Assembly: GCF_009601765.2 (NCBI RefSeq)
Contig: NZ_CP045700.1
Span: forward strand, 868,001-932,000
Length of the DNA: 64,000 nt
DNA from: Vibrio algicola
GTDB taxonomy: Bacteria > Pseudomonadota > Gammaproteobacteria > Enterobacterales > Vibrionaceae
Direction of reading: 5' to 3'
The position numbers and the translations under genes were made by a program. The notes under the pieces were generated by a model. It searched no databases and was not told where the DNA came from. It was given only the letters and a program-made list of their open reading frames with translations. Positions 17,167-25,541 of the stretch are shown here, in pieces (position 1 is the stretch's first letter; the number at the start of each line of letters is the position of its first letter).

Positions 17167-17784
17167 ATGAAAAAAATTAAATTTGCAATAATGTTAATAT
17201 CATTATTAATTGTAGGTTGTGCTTCTAATCCAATGGACGTGACAACAGAGTCAAAGGTTCAGGAAGCAGCACCCAATGAAGCACAAATCGTTTTTATGAG
17301 AGATTCTCTTTTAGGCGCAGCAATTAGTTCTTCATTATTTGATATAACAAACCCTAATAATGACCCTGTTTTTGTTGGAATACTAAACAATAATACCAAA
17401 GTTATATACAAAACTGAACCAGGTCCTCATCTATTCATGGTAATTGGAGAGTCAGCTGATTTCATGAGTGCTAATATAATTAAAGGAAAAACATATTATA
17501 GTCTCGTCACCCCTAGAATGGGCATTTGGAAAGCTAGGTTTTCTTTATGGCCAATAAAGCCAAATGTAGATGCTGATTACTCATACTCAGATAAGAAAAA
17601 TTTCAATCAATGGAACAATACTCATATTGCATTAATAACTGACAAGGCGTTATCTTGGTATAATAACAACAAAGATAATATTATTGAAAAACGAAATGAT
17701 TACATAACAGATTGGAATGAATATTCTGCAGATAGTAAAGCTAAAAGAACATTAGATAAAAATGATTATTATCAAGATCTTTAA
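17167..17784 (+). CDS. Putative lipoprotein
   Basis: A 205-residue protein with a lipoprotein signal: a Lys-rich start, a hydrophobic core and the lipobox LIVGC, giving a mature N-terminal Cys at residue 18. The next residue is Ala followed by Ser, so outer-membrane sorting is expected. The mature part contains GPHLFMVIGESADFM and KGKTYYSLVTPRMG, reminiscent of DUF2846-type lipoproteins, but the match is weak. Base composition is AT-rich like the barrel gene just upstream. The two may form a small acquired surface-protein operon. Function unknown. Confidence 0.78.
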   Translation: MKKIKFAIMLISLLIVGCASNPMDVTTESKVQEAAPNEAQIVFMRDSLLGAAISSSLFDITNPNNDPVFVGILNNNTKVIYKTEPGPHLFMVIGESADFMSANIIKGKTYYSLVTPRMGIWKARFSLWPIKPNVDADYSYSDKKNFNQWNNTHIALITDKALSWYNNNKDNIIEKRNDYITDWNEYSADSKAKRTLDKNDYYQDL

Positions 17785-17801
17785 CTGATTAAAATAAAAC
17801 A

Positions 17802-17845
17802 CCCTATAACGAACAATCCCAAGAGATCTATCGTTATAGGGCGTT
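17802..17845. terminator. Bidirectional terminator between lipoprotein gene and ureG
   Basis: CCCTATAACGA at 17802-17812 pairs perfectly with TCGTTATAGGG at 17831-17841. It sits between convergent genes, with short T-rich flanks on both sides. Confidence 0.75.
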
Positions 17846-17862
17846 TCAAATTAACAGAAAAA

Positions 17863-18498
17863 TCAAGCTTGTTTCTGCGTTAACATCCCTTCAGTAATAA
17901 TGAAATCAATGATGAAATCTAAGCCAATACTTTCTTTTAAATTGGTGAAGATATACGGTTTGTTTGGACGCATACGTTTCGTGTCAGACTCCATCACTTC
18001 AAGCGATGCCCCGACATACGGCGCGAGATCGATCTTGTTGATCACCAATAAATCTGAGCGAGTAATTCCTGGGCCGCCTTTACGTGGGATCTTCTCGCCT
18101 TCGGCTACATCAATCACATAGATAGTGAGATCGGCAAGTTCGGGGCTGAAAGTCGCACTCAAGTTATCGCCACCGCTTTCTACAAACACCACATCCAAAT
18201 TTTTATGACGCTTTGCCAGTTCTTCGACTGCGGCTAAGTTCATCGACGCATCTTCACGGATCGCCGTATGTGGGCAACCACCCGTTTCGACCCCAATAAT
18301 ACGGTCGGCATCTAAGGCTTCGGCGCGAGTTAAGATTTTGGCATCTTCTTGAGTGTAAATATCATTAGTAACCACCGCGATGTTTAAGCGATCACGAATT
18401 GCTTTACATAATACTTCCAATAATGCCGTTTTTCCCGATCCAACCGGACCACCAATACCTATGCGTAATGGTTGTTTGTAGGTTTCTTGTGATGACAT
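17863..18498 (-). CDS. ureG: Urease accessory GTPase UreG
   Basis: UreG is a SIMIBI-class GTPase that delivers nickel to apo-urease with UreD, UreF and UreE. The P-loop GGPVGSGKT lies near residues 17-25, followed by [11 protein letters not shown] and the nickel-binding CPH motif in [13 protein letters not shown]. The guanine-specificity motif is [11 protein letters not shown]. The ATG at 18498 is chosen because AAGGAAGAGAG precedes it, giving 211 residues; an extra eight residues upstream are unlikely. It is the last gene of the urease operon. Confidence 0.95.
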   Translation of the reverse strand: MSSQETYKQPLRIGIGGPVGSGKTALLEVLCKAIRDRLNIAVVTNDIYTQEDAKILTRAEALDADRIIGVETGGCPHTAIREDASMNLAAVEELAKRHKNLDVVFVESGGDNLSATFSPELADLTIYVIDVAEGEKIPRKGGPGITRSDLLVINKIDLAPYVGASLEVMESDTKRMRPNKPYIFTNLKESIGLDFIIDFIITEGMLTQKQA

Positions 18499-18552
18499 TC
18501 TCTCTTCCTTGTTTGATAGCATCTTATTTGAAATTGCAAATACGACGAAAAA

Positions 18553-19269
18553 TCATGAGCGAAATAATCTTGTATATTGCCGTTCATGGCAACTGCTTGC
18601 GATGGCAACCGAGGGCGTAAAACTGCCAATATCGTCATCTTGGATTTGATTGGCCCGCTCGATCGCTTGCGGCAACCAATTGGCTAACTCAATCAAAGAT
18701 TTTTGCCCTGCGGTTTGACCCAGTGGCACCAGTTTTACTCCTGCCATGACCATGTTTTCCGCCCAACTCCATAAATAACCTTGTTGCAAGTTATGTAATG
18801 AAATACCCCATTGTTTGGCGGCAACACAAAAACCTAACAATTGATTTTGGGTCGCAGCATTGGGGTTATCTTGTGGCTGCCAACGGGATTTGATCGGAAT
18901 ATCCAATTGCTTTAGTAGCGTGAATAACGCCTTGCCTCGTTGCAATTCTTCTGCCCGTAATTCACGAGTTTCACGGCATGAATACAAATAATCACTCCAA
19001 TATTGAATACTGGCTTCATCGTCTTGTTCTAATGCTTGGTAGAACTTGGCGACAATCGGTAATTCCAACGTAGTGAGGCTGTTATTAAGCATCATTTCAA
19101 GCCATTGCATCATTTGCGGTTGATTGCTGACCCAGCCTTTTTCAACTGCCCATTCTAAGCCTTGTGAGTAGGTAAACCCACCAATCGGCAAAGAAGGGCT
19201 GATCAGTTGAAACAAGCGAAAGCATGCGACATCATTCATCGCGCCGTGATTAACTGATTCCATAGGCAT
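18553..19269 (-). CDS. ureF: Urease accessory protein UreF
   Basis: UreF is the all-helical partner that joins UreD and UreG in the nickel-insertion complex. Family features are the N-terminal FQLISPSLPIGGFTYSQGLE block and the all-helical composition; length is 238 residues, usual for UreF. The start at 19269 begins 6 bp after ureJ, but there is no clear ribosome site, so a start at Met11 (19239) is possible. Between ureF and ureG there are 54 bp. Confidence 0.93.
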   Translation of the reverse strand: MPMESVNHGAMNDVACFRLFQLISPSLPIGGFTYSQGLEWAVEKGWVSNQPQMMQWLEMMLNNSLTTLELPIVAKFYQALEQDDEASIQYWSDYLYSCRETRELRAEELQRGKALFTLLKQLDIPIKSRWQPQDNPNAATQNQLLGFCVAAKQWGISLHNLQQGYLWSWAENMVMAGVKLVPLGQTAGQKSLIELANWLPQAIERANQIQDDDIGSFTPSVAIASSCHERQYTRLFRS

Positions 19270-19275
19270 GTGTAA

Positions 19276-19878
19276 TTAAGACGCTATCATTAATGCCACA
19301 CCAGATGCAGCAATACCGCCACTAAGCCACTTGTTGGCCAAGGCAGAATGGGCAATAAAGTGAGATAAACGTTCGCCCGCAAAGATGATCGCCGCCGCCG
19401 AGATCAACATCCCTGCGCCAAAACCGGTTAAGCTTCCGGTTGCTTCAACGCCATGCGCAAAACCGTGGAAAAAGACCAAGCCAATTGACGCAGTGACTAA
19501 GAATTTAGTGATCGACTCACGACTGGTAAAGGCATTCCAAATGCCAAGCGCAACCACAAAAATAGAAGCCGCAATCATTAATTCAACACCACTTACCGCG
19601 CCAACCACACTACCGACCAGCAAACCAATCGCTAAACTCACTAAAGCGGCAGCACCCAAACTTAATTTAAGTTTTGAGGATGAATACTGCGCCGCTGATT
19701 TTGTTGCCGCAATACAACTGATCAAAATCCCCAGACCAAACAGCATCACCAAATGATCAAGCCCAGTAAGAGGATGCAGTATACCTTCAACCAAAGCGTT
19801 GTGATGGGTATGACCTGGATGAGCAAAAGCCGCTGGAGCAATAAATAAAGCAGAGAGTGTGAGTAAGCGAAATTTCAT
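19276..19878 (-). CDS. ureJ: HupE/UreJ-family nickel permease
   Basis: A 200-residue inner-membrane protein with a cleavable signal-like N-terminus and about six more helices. The HupE signature HPGHTHHNALVEGILHPLTG, followed by LDHLV, is present, with the histidines likely to bind nickel. Later FHGFAHGVE is also conserved. HupE/UreJ proteins import Ni2+, which fits a position inside the urease operon between ureE and ureF. No nik or separate nickel ABC genes are present in this window, so this may be the dedicated nickel source. Confidence 0.9.
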   Translation of the reverse strand: MKFRLLTLSALFIAPAAFAHPGHTHHNALVEGILHPLTGLDHLVMLFGLGILISCIAATKSAAQYSSSKLKLSLGAAALVSLAIGLLVGSVVGAVSGVELMIAASIFVVALGIWNAFTSRESITKFLVTASIGLVFFHGFAHGVEATGSLTGFGAGMLISAAAIIFAGERLSHFIAHSALANKWLSGGIAASGVALMIAS

Positions 19879-19935
19879 AATTAACGTCCTTTTAAAAATT
19901 AGAATTGTTTTAGATTTTATTGATTAATTGCAATG

Positions 19936-19957
19936 GCTTGTCGAATAAACCGACAAC
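19936..19957 (-). other. Small hairpin between ureE and ureJ
   Basis: TTGTCG and CGACAA flank a 7-base loop in the 97-bp gap between ureE and ureJ. It lacks a strong T-tract and might act in mRNA processing within the operon. Confidence 0.4.
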
Positions 19958-19975
19958 CTCAAGTAACACAAATAT

Positions 19976-20455
19976 TTAGTGATGATGTTGGTGCTGATCA
20001 TCATGCTCGCCGTGACTGTGTCCACCAGATCGGCCACCATAAGCCCCATCTTCAGGCTCAAAGGGGGCTTGTTCGACCGTAACCTCGGCATGCAACCCCA
20101 TCACCATATCGTCTAATACGTGATCGTGTTGATAACGAACCCAACCTTGCGCAATTTGCAATGGAACATGGCGGTTTCCTAAATGGTAAGTCATGCGGTT
20201 TAATAACAATGCATCTTGACAATAGATCGTTGAAACCGTTTCTAGTGCGGCTTTAATTTCAATGTACAAGCCGCATTGGCTTTTCACGATTTGTCCACCA
20301 CGTATAATATTCCCGCGAGGTAAAAACAAGCCGGCATCACGTCCATCATCCAATACCACTTTTAAGCGGCTTTTAATTCTGCTGTTAATTGGCAGACTTA
20401 ATGTGCCATCAATTTTCTGGGGTGTTTCAGTTAAGATCTGCGTTAGTTCGATCAT
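19976..20455 (-). CDS. ureE: Urease accessory metallochaperone UreE
   Basis: UreE carries nickel to the UreG-UreF-UreD complex. The 159-residue protein has the peptide-binding-like N-terminal domain and the metal domain with YHLGNRHVPLQI, whose His is the conserved nickel site at the dimer interface. The C-terminal tail is His-rich (HSHGEHDDQHQHHH), as in UreE proteins that store several nickel ions. Length is normal. It is followed by ureJ and preceded by a 175-bp gap that holds a palindromic repeat. Confidence 0.94.
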   Translation of the reverse strand: MIELTQILTETPQKIDGTLSLPINSRIKSRLKVVLDDGRDAGLFLPRGNIIRGGQIVKSQCGLYIEIKAALETVSTIYCQDALLLNRMTYHLGNRHVPLQIAQGWVRYQHDHVLDDMVMGLHAEVTVEQAPFEPEDGAYGGRSGGHSHGEHDDQHQHHH

Positions 20456-20513
20456 ATTCTGTCCATTAATATTTTATTTATCTTATAGATTAAAAATGAA
20501 GAATGTTATTATT

Positions 20514-20619
20514 CGTCATCTCGTACATGAGCCTAAGCGAAGAAGATACGAGATCTCGCTCTTAATCATCAACGCCATTAAAGTCTAGGATCCGGACAAC
20601 TCGTCCCTTCTTTCCACCA
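20514..20619. repeat. Dispersed palindromic repeat, copy C (between ureC and ureE)
   Basis: ATCTCGTA at 20518-20525 pairs perfectly with TACGAGAT at 20547-20554 around the core GCCTAAGCGAAGAAGA. A right module with GGACAACTCGTCCCTTCTTT follows. This is the best-formed stem of the family in the window. Confidence 0.72.
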
Positions 20620-20630
20620 TAACAACTGAT

Positions 20631-22373
20631 TTAGAAAAGAAAATATCGCTGCGCCATCGGCAATGCTTCTGCCGGTTCACAAGTGAGTAATTCACCATCG
20701 GCATGCACTTGATACGTTTGTGAATCGACTTCAATTTTTGGCTGCCAATCGTTAAGCTTCATATCCGCTTTAGAAATATTGCGACAGTTTTTAGCTACAC
20801 CAATCAAACTGCCTAAACCAAGTTGCCCAGAAATATCGTTTTCTTGCGCGGCTTTAGAAACAAAAAGCATAGAGGTATGTTTAGAAGCTTGACCATAACT
20901 GCCAAACATTGGGCGGTAATGCACAGGTTGTGGGGTTGGGATCGAGGCATTAGGATCGCCCATTGGCGCCATTGCAATCATGCCACCTTTAATAATGGCA
21001 CTAGGTTTGACCCCAAAAAATTCCGGTTTCCATAACACTAAATCAGCTAGTTTACCGGTTTCAATCGAGCCCACTTCATGGCTAATACCATGCGTGATCG
21101 CCGGATTTATCGTATATTTGGCTACATATCGACGCAAACGGAAGTTATCACTGGGTGTTTGATGTCCAAATTTTTCTTCTTGTGCATCGAAGTCCGTTTG
21201 ATCCTCTTTAAGTGAACCACGTTGCACTTTCATTTTGTGCGCCGTCTGCCATGTTCTTAATACTACTTCACCCACTCGGCCCATGGCTTGAGAATCGGAA
21301 GAGATCATCGAAAATGCACCCAAGTCATGCAAAATATCTTCGGCTGCGATGGTTTCACGACGAATTCGCGATTCCGCAAACGCCACATCTTCGGCAATAG
21401 AGGGGGATAAATGATGACACACCATCAACATATCTAAATGTTCATCGACAGTATTGACGGTGTAAGGACGAGTCGGATTGGTAGAAGATGGCAGAATATT
21501 AGATTCACCACAGGCTTTGATAATATCAGGAGCATGACCGCCACCTGCGCCTTCGGTGTGATAAGTATGAATAACCCGATCGCCAATGGCCGCCAATGTC
21601 GATTCAACAAAACCAGACTCATTTAATGTGTCGGTATGGATCGCGACTTGTACATCCGTGAGATCGGCCACGGTTAAGCAATTATCAATCGAAGCAGGAG
21701 TGGTGCCCCAGTCTTCATGTAATTTTAAGCCTATCACGCCCGCTTCAACTTGTTCGATTAATGGCTCAGGTAAACTGGCATTGCCCTTACCCAGTAAACC
21801 GAAGTTCATTGGGAATTCATCTAACGCCTCAAGCATACGGTGAATGTTCCACGGCCCTGGCGTACAAGTAGTGGCATTGGTTCCGGTTGCAGGCCCTGTT
21901 CCGCCGCCAATCATAGTAGTAATACCAGAGGCTAATGCTTCTTCAATTTGTTGAGGACAAATATAGTGAATGTGAGAATCAATCCCACCTGCGGTGACAA
22001 TAGAACCTTCGGCGGCAATAATCTCGGTGCCAGGACCAATCACAATATCCACATTAGGTTGCACATCAGGATTTCCCGCTTTACCTATGCCGCAGATACG
22101 TCCATCTTTAATGCCAATATCCGCTTTTACCACGCCCCAATGATCAAGGATCACGGCATTGGTGATCACTAAATCTGGCGTAAATTCAGAGACTAATTGG
22201 CTTTGTCCTTGCCCATCACGAATCACTTTTCCACCGCCAAATTTCACTTCGTCGCCATAGACAGTGAAATCTTTTTCAACTTCAAGCCATAATTCAGTAT
22301 CGGCTAAGCGAAGTCGATCACCAGTCGTTGGGCCAAACATCTCGGCATAAGCTCTTTTTGAAATTGTTGCCAT
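20631..22373 (-). CDS. ureC: Urease alpha subunit (catalytic)
   Basis: The catalytic subunit hydrolyses urea to ammonia and carbamate at a di-nickel centre. Visible site residues are HIHYICPQQ (two nickel His), GLKLHEDWG with the carbamylated Lys near residue 218, [10 protein letters not shown], the flap region [20 protein letters not shown] and the downstream Asp in [14 protein letters not shown]. At 580 residues it is about ten longer than most, mainly in loops. AAGGATTTATTACG precedes the ATG. It is flanked on both sides by gaps with palindromic repeats. Confidence 0.97.
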   Translation of the reverse strand: MATISKRAYAEMFGPTTGDRLRLADTELWLEVEKDFTVYGDEVKFGGGKVIRDGQGQSQLVSEFTPDLVITNAVILDHWGVVKADIGIKDGRICGIGKAGNPDVQPNVDIVIGPGTEIIAAEGSIVTAGGIDSHIHYICPQQIEEALASGITTMIGGGTGPATGTNATTCTPGPWNIHRMLEALDEFPMNFGLLGKGNASLPEPLIEQVEAGVIGLKLHEDWGTTPASIDNCLTVADLTDVQVAIHTDTLNESGFVESTLAAIGDRVIHTYHTEGAGGGHAPDIIKACGESNILPSSTNPTRPYTVNTVDEHLDMLMVCHHLSPSIAEDVAFAESRIRRETIAAEDILHDLGAFSMISSDSQAMGRVGEVVLRTWQTAHKMKVQRGSLKEDQTDFDAQEEKFGHQTPSDNFRLRRYVAKYTINPAITHGISHEVGSIETGKLADLVLWKPEFFGVKPSAIIKGGMIAMAPMGDPNASIPTPQPVHYRPMFGSYGQASKHTSMLFVSKAAQENDISGQLGLGSLIGVAKNCRNISKADMKLNDWQPKIEVDSQTYQVHADGELLTCEPAEALPMAQRYFLF

Positions 22374-22417
22374 CGTAATAAATCCTTTTAACGAATCTTT
22401 TATTTTTATATCTCACC

Positions 22418-22558
22418 AATCTGAAGATTATCAAACAGTGCAAAATCCCGCATAACTCGTCCCTTCCTTCCGAATTGACGCAGTCTATTTTTCACTTAAT
22501 GGCTCACTATCCCGTCATTCCCTACAGGAGCCTAAGCGAAGAAGATAAGAAATCTCGG
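22418..22558. repeat. Dispersed palindromic repeat, copy D (between ureB and ureC, modules in swapped order)
   Basis: A right-type module (AATCT / AGATT hairpin at 22418-22429, then CATAACTCGTCCCTTCCTTC near 22451) comes before a left-type module (CGTCATTCCCTACAGG near 22513, then GCCTAAGCGAAGAAGATAAG). In copies A and C the order is left then right. Confidence 0.68.
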
Positions 22559-22560
22559 TT

Positions 22561-22908
22561 TTAAACCATTGAATCCACAGGTCCCATCACTCGGCCTTTA
22601 AATCCATAGACTTCACGCTTACCGGCATATTCAACCAACTCAACCGTTCTTGATTGTCCCGGTTCAAAACGTGTGGCAGTCCCGGCTGGAATATTCAGGC
22701 GAAAACCTTTTGCTGTCTCTCGGTCGAAATTTAACGCATCATTCACTTCAAAAAAATGATAATGGGATCCCACTTGAATAGGGCGATCGCCTAAATTTTC
22801 AACTTTGATTTGAATCGTTTCTCGCCCAACATTCAGCTCAATTTCGCCTTTTCCAGACACAAGTTGACCAGGAATAAAAGCATTAGGATTGGCATTATTG
22901 GTTTTCAT
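22561..22908 (-). CDS. ureB: Urease beta subunit
   Basis: A 115-residue structural subunit of the urease trimer-of-trimers. Family blocks visible are [52 protein letters not shown] and [15 protein letters not shown]. It is a separate protein, as in most bacteria, not fused to UreA. AAGGAATCGCT precedes the ATG, and the gap to ureA is 9 bp. The 187-bp gap downstream before ureC is unusual for an urease operon and is filled by a repeat. Confidence 0.96.
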   Translation of the reverse strand: MKTNNANPNAFIPGQLVSGKGEIELNVGRETIQIKVENLGDRPIQVGSHYHFFEVNDALNFDRETAKGFRLNIPAGTATRFEPGQSRTVELVEYAGKREVYGFKGRVMGPVDSMV

Positions 22909-22917
22909 AGCGATTCC

Positions 22918-23220
22918 TTAAACGATGGGATCATGGACAGTGACAAGCTTAGTTCCATCAGGAAACGTCGCTTCTACCTGCACATCTGGGATCATCGACG
23001 GAATACCTTCCATCACATCATCAACGGTTAAAATAGTGCGACCAAAATTCATCAGTTCGGCAACGGTTTTACCTTCACGGGCCCCTTCTAAAATGGCGCT
23101 ACTGAGTAAGGCAACTGATTCGGGATAGTTGAGTTTTAAACCTTTATCTTTACGTTGTTGTGCCAACATGCCAGCACAAAAAATCAATAATTTGTCTTTT
23201 TCTCTTGGCGTGAGTTCCAT
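22918..23220 (-). CDS. ureA: Urease gamma subunit
   Basis: A 100-residue structural subunit beginning [17 protein letters not shown], which is the standard UreA start; upstream codons to 23283 are rejected because they overlap the end of ureD and the ATG at 23220 has AAGGACGTAAT. Other family blocks are [33 protein letters not shown] and [18 protein letters not shown]. Length is exactly that of typical UreA. It is the second gene of the operon. Confidence 0.96.
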   Translation of the reverse strand: MELTPREKDKLLIFCAGMLAQQRKDKGLKLNYPESVALLSSAILEGAREGKTVAELMNFGRTILTVDDVMEGIPSMIPDVQVEATFPDGTKLVTVHDPIV

Positions 23221-23242
23221 ATTACGTCCTTCGAATGTCCAT

Positions 23243-24148
23243 TTACGTCGCCCAAATCCTTGGTGGTTCAGGTACATAATCAAACCATTGCAGTCTAAAT
23301 TGTTGCCAAATTAAGGTGAACGCTTCTAGCATCGGCTCGGTCCACTTTCCTAACGCTCGCACCACAATTAATTGATTAATTTGAGTTGCACCAATCACTA
23401 ATTCATCATTAGTTGTAAGGTCATAAAGCAAGTCTTGTACCATATTGATATCATTATCATTGGTTACCGTAATGAAAAAGCTACCCATCATAGGAAAGCC
23501 TTGTAATCCACTGTTTAATATCGACTTATCTCCTCCGGTCAATTGCACGTTTTCGGTGAGAATCGGTTTATTGTCGACAAAAACTTGCGTCTTACCCCAT
23601 ACTTTTCCTGCTTCAAAGCACTCATTTAGTGCAGGCCGGCCAAAACAGTGCAACTCCCAACCCATAAATAGTGCGCCGGATTCTAAGTGAATATCGGTAT
23701 CAACTCGCACTTGTCCAGTAGGGAAAAAGATGTTTTCTTGTGGTAGCCATTCTAAGCAACTGCCAGATTTGGCGGTTAAGATTTGTTTTTGACGGGCAAT
23801 TTTACCTTGTGAACGATAAAATTTTGTCGCCCCGGGAGTGGTCACTAAAGCATGTGCGCCATTATGTGTTGTGGCTTGGATCAGCAGTTCATCACCGCCA
23901 ACCACGCCACCAGGAGGATGTAAAAGATAGGTATGGCAAACATCACCTTCTGGATATAACGGGCGCTGAATAGCCAATGGGCCAAGCTGGGTTTTGTGCC
24001 CTACCACGGTTTTATCGCCACGATCGGTAAAGCCTAAAACTAACTCTGCTTTCCAACCATCACTACTCAACTGGTCTGATTGAGACGTTCGTACATGAGA
24101 AATGGGCACTTGAGAAACAGGCGCTTGTGGAATACATGATAGCGACAT
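23243..24148 (-). CDS. ureD: Urease accessory protein UreD
   Basis: UreD is the scaffold through which UreF and UreG contact apo-urease during nickel insertion. Of 301 residues, family signatures include [30 protein letters not shown] and [12 protein letters not shown]. It opens the operon D-A-B-C-E-J-F-G. The ATG at 24148 is preceded by AAAAGGAG. A sigma-54-type promoter sequence lies about 36 bp upstream of the start. Confidence 0.95.
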   Translation of the reverse strand: MSLSCIPQAPVSQVPISHVRTSQSDQLSSDGWKAELVLGFTDRGDKTVVGHKTQLGPLAIQRPLYPEGDVCHTYLLHPPGGVVGGDELLIQATTHNGAHALVTTPGATKFYRSQGKIARQKQILTAKSGSCLEWLPQENIFFPTGQVRVDTDIHLESGALFMGWELHCFGRPALNECFEAGKVWGKTQVFVDNKPILTENVQLTGGDKSILNSGLQGFPMMGSFFITVTNDNDINMVQDLLYDLTTNDELVIGATQINQLIVVRALGKWTEPMLEAFTLIWQQFRLQWFDYVPEPPRIWAT

Positions 24149-24183
24149 GAATAACGACTCCTTTTGTTATCATGTCAAAGCTT

Positions 24184-24199
24184 TGCAATTCTCATGCCT
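24184..24199 (-). promoter_or_regulatory. Candidate sigma-54 promoter of the urease operon
   Basis: On the minus strand the sequence reads AGGCAT-GAGAA-TTGCA, with the invariant GG and GC separated by exactly 10 bases. It matches the -24/-12 consensus TGGCAC-N5-TTGCA at 9 of 11 positions and places the start site about 25 bases before ureD. Confidence 0.65.
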
Positions 24200-24252
24200 A
24201 AATGAGGTGAAGTTAAATTCAATCAATCCTTTGATAATAAAAACTCTCGTGC

Positions 24253-25083
24253 TTAATTCCCTCTTGCGACAATTTTATCCAACATTTTAGCGGATAAAAT
24301 ACGACGCAAATAACCGAAGATATAGCTCGGCTTGGTAACATAATATCTCGCTTTAGGACGCTGACTCGCTAAAATTTTCTGCAATGGCTTTAATACCGCT
24401 TCAGGTCCTAAGGTAAAGCCCGTCGGAGCCTCCGCGCTGGCTAAACGAGCCACCGTTTTTTGATAACCTTGATGATGACGTGACCCTTCAACATCAATAT
24501 TAGTTTGCACCGCTTGTAACGAATTCGCCCTAAATTGACTCACTATCGGACCGGGTTCAATTAAACTCACTGCAATATTGGTATCCATTAACTCTAAGCG
24601 AAGTGCATCGCTGTAACCTTCCAAAGCAAATTTACTGGCAACATAAGCGCCACGATATTTCATGGCTACCAATCCCAATACCGAGCTATTTTGTACAATT
24701 TTGCCATGCCCCTGCTTTAACATGACTGGGATCACCGCCCGCGTCAGTTCATGCAAGCCAAATAAGTTGGTTTCAAATTGCGCCCGCAAGGCATCGGTTG
24801 GCAAGTCTTCTACCGCCCCGCCTTGTCCGTAACCGGCATTATTAAACAACACATCGAGCCTGCCACCGGTGAGCTGCAATGTTTGCGTTAATCCCGCCTG
24901 AACAGATTCGACATCGGTCACATCAAGTTGCACACACTCGAGCCCTAACGCTTTAAGTTCGTTAACATCTTGTTGTTTGCGGCAACTGGCGATCACAAGA
25001 AAACCCGCTTGATGTAGTTGCTCGGCGCAATAGCGACCAATACCGGTGCTGCAACCTGTAATGAGAATGGACGTTTTTGTCAC
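24253..25083 (-). CDS. SDR-family oxidoreductase
   Basis: A 276-residue classical short-chain dehydrogenase/reductase. The NAD(P)-binding TGxxxGIG motif is ITGCSTGIGRYCA, the NNAG motif is LFNNAGYG near residue 87, and the catalytic Ser and YxxxK are in NSSVLG and YVASK. It resembles YbbO-like dehydrogenases acting on long-chain or sterol-like carbonyls, but the substrate is not set. The start codon is GTG with AAGGAATC upstream. It lies between the urease promoter and hipBA and is divergent from hipB, so HipB operators could affect it too. Confidence 0.87.
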   Translation of the reverse strand: MTKTSILITGCSTGIGRYCAEQLHQAGFLVIASCRKQQDVNELKALGLECVQLDVTDVESVQAGLTQTLQLTGGRLDVLFNNAGYGQGGAVEDLPTDALRAQFETNLFGLHELTRAVIPVMLKQGHGKIVQNSSVLGLVAMKYRGAYVASKFALEGYSDALRLELMDTNIAVSLIEPGPIVSQFRANSLQAVQTNIDVEGSRHHQGYQKTVARLASAEAPTGFTLGPEAVLKPLQKILASQRPKARYYVTKPSYIFGYLRRILSAKMLDKIVARGN

Positions 25084-25145
25084 GGATTAAGATTCCTTTT
25101 ATCAAATAGACTCAATTGACACTAAGCTTGATTACGTCGAAACCA

Positions 25146-25218
25146 TATCCCCTAGTGAGGATAAAGACGCCAATATCGCGATAGGGGATAAAACCTTGCT
25201 TATCCCACCTAGGGGATA
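25146..25218. promoter_or_regulatory. HipB operator array
   Basis: Two perfect TATCC-N8-GGATA sites lie at 25146-25163 and 25201-25218, and a degenerate third (ATATC-N8-GGATA) at 25173-25190. Centres are 27-28 bp apart. This is the operator form known for E. coli HipB. The array lies in the divergent region between the SDR gene and hipB. Confidence 0.85.
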
Positions 25219-25298
25219 TAGAATGAATTAATCTCATTAGAATCTCTAGCAAAAAACTATAGTCAAAATGTTTGTTTCTCACATCATAGGGTGACGTC

Positions 25299-25541
25299 AT
25301 GATCTATAATCCAAAACAATTAGCCAACCAGTTAAAACTGATCAGAACCCAACGAGATCTTACTCAGAGTGAACTGGCTAAAAAAGTAGGTATCAAGCAA
25401 TCAACGCTATCGAGTTTTGAAACTCACCCTGAAACTACCCAACTCCAAACAGTATTTAAGATCATTCAAGCGTTAGAAGTCGACTTTGAACTTCATAAGA
25501 AACAGCTATCTACAGTAGCAGTTACCGATGAGGAATGGTAA
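25299..25541 (+). CDS. hipB: HipB-type antitoxin, HTH repressor
   Basis: An 80-residue XRE-type helix-turn-helix protein. DLTQSELAKKVGIKQSTLSSFE is the recognition unit. It should bind the TATCC-N8-GGATA operators upstream and hold the HipA kinase inactive. Its stop codon overlaps the hipA start by one base (TAATG at 25539-25543), so the genes are translationally coupled with antitoxin first, as in E. coli. It is slightly shorter than the 88-residue E. coli HipB, mostly at the C-terminus, the region linked to its turnover there. Confidence 0.9.
   Translation: MIYNPKQLANQLKLIRTQRDLTQSELAKKVGIKQSTLSSFETHPETTQLQTVFKIIQALEVDFELHKKQLSTVAVTDEEW

Noticed and set aside
17863..24148. Pathogenicity-island type urease as in trh-positive Vibrio parahaemolyticus
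   Set aside because: No ureR, nik or trh genes are adjacent, and the operon includes ureJ/HupE and repeat-filled gaps, so this is a different arrangement.
25535..25540. Upstream ATG for hipA
   Set aside because: The ATG at 25541 has better ribosome-site spacing and gives exact E. coli residue numbers for Ser150, Asp309 and Asp332.
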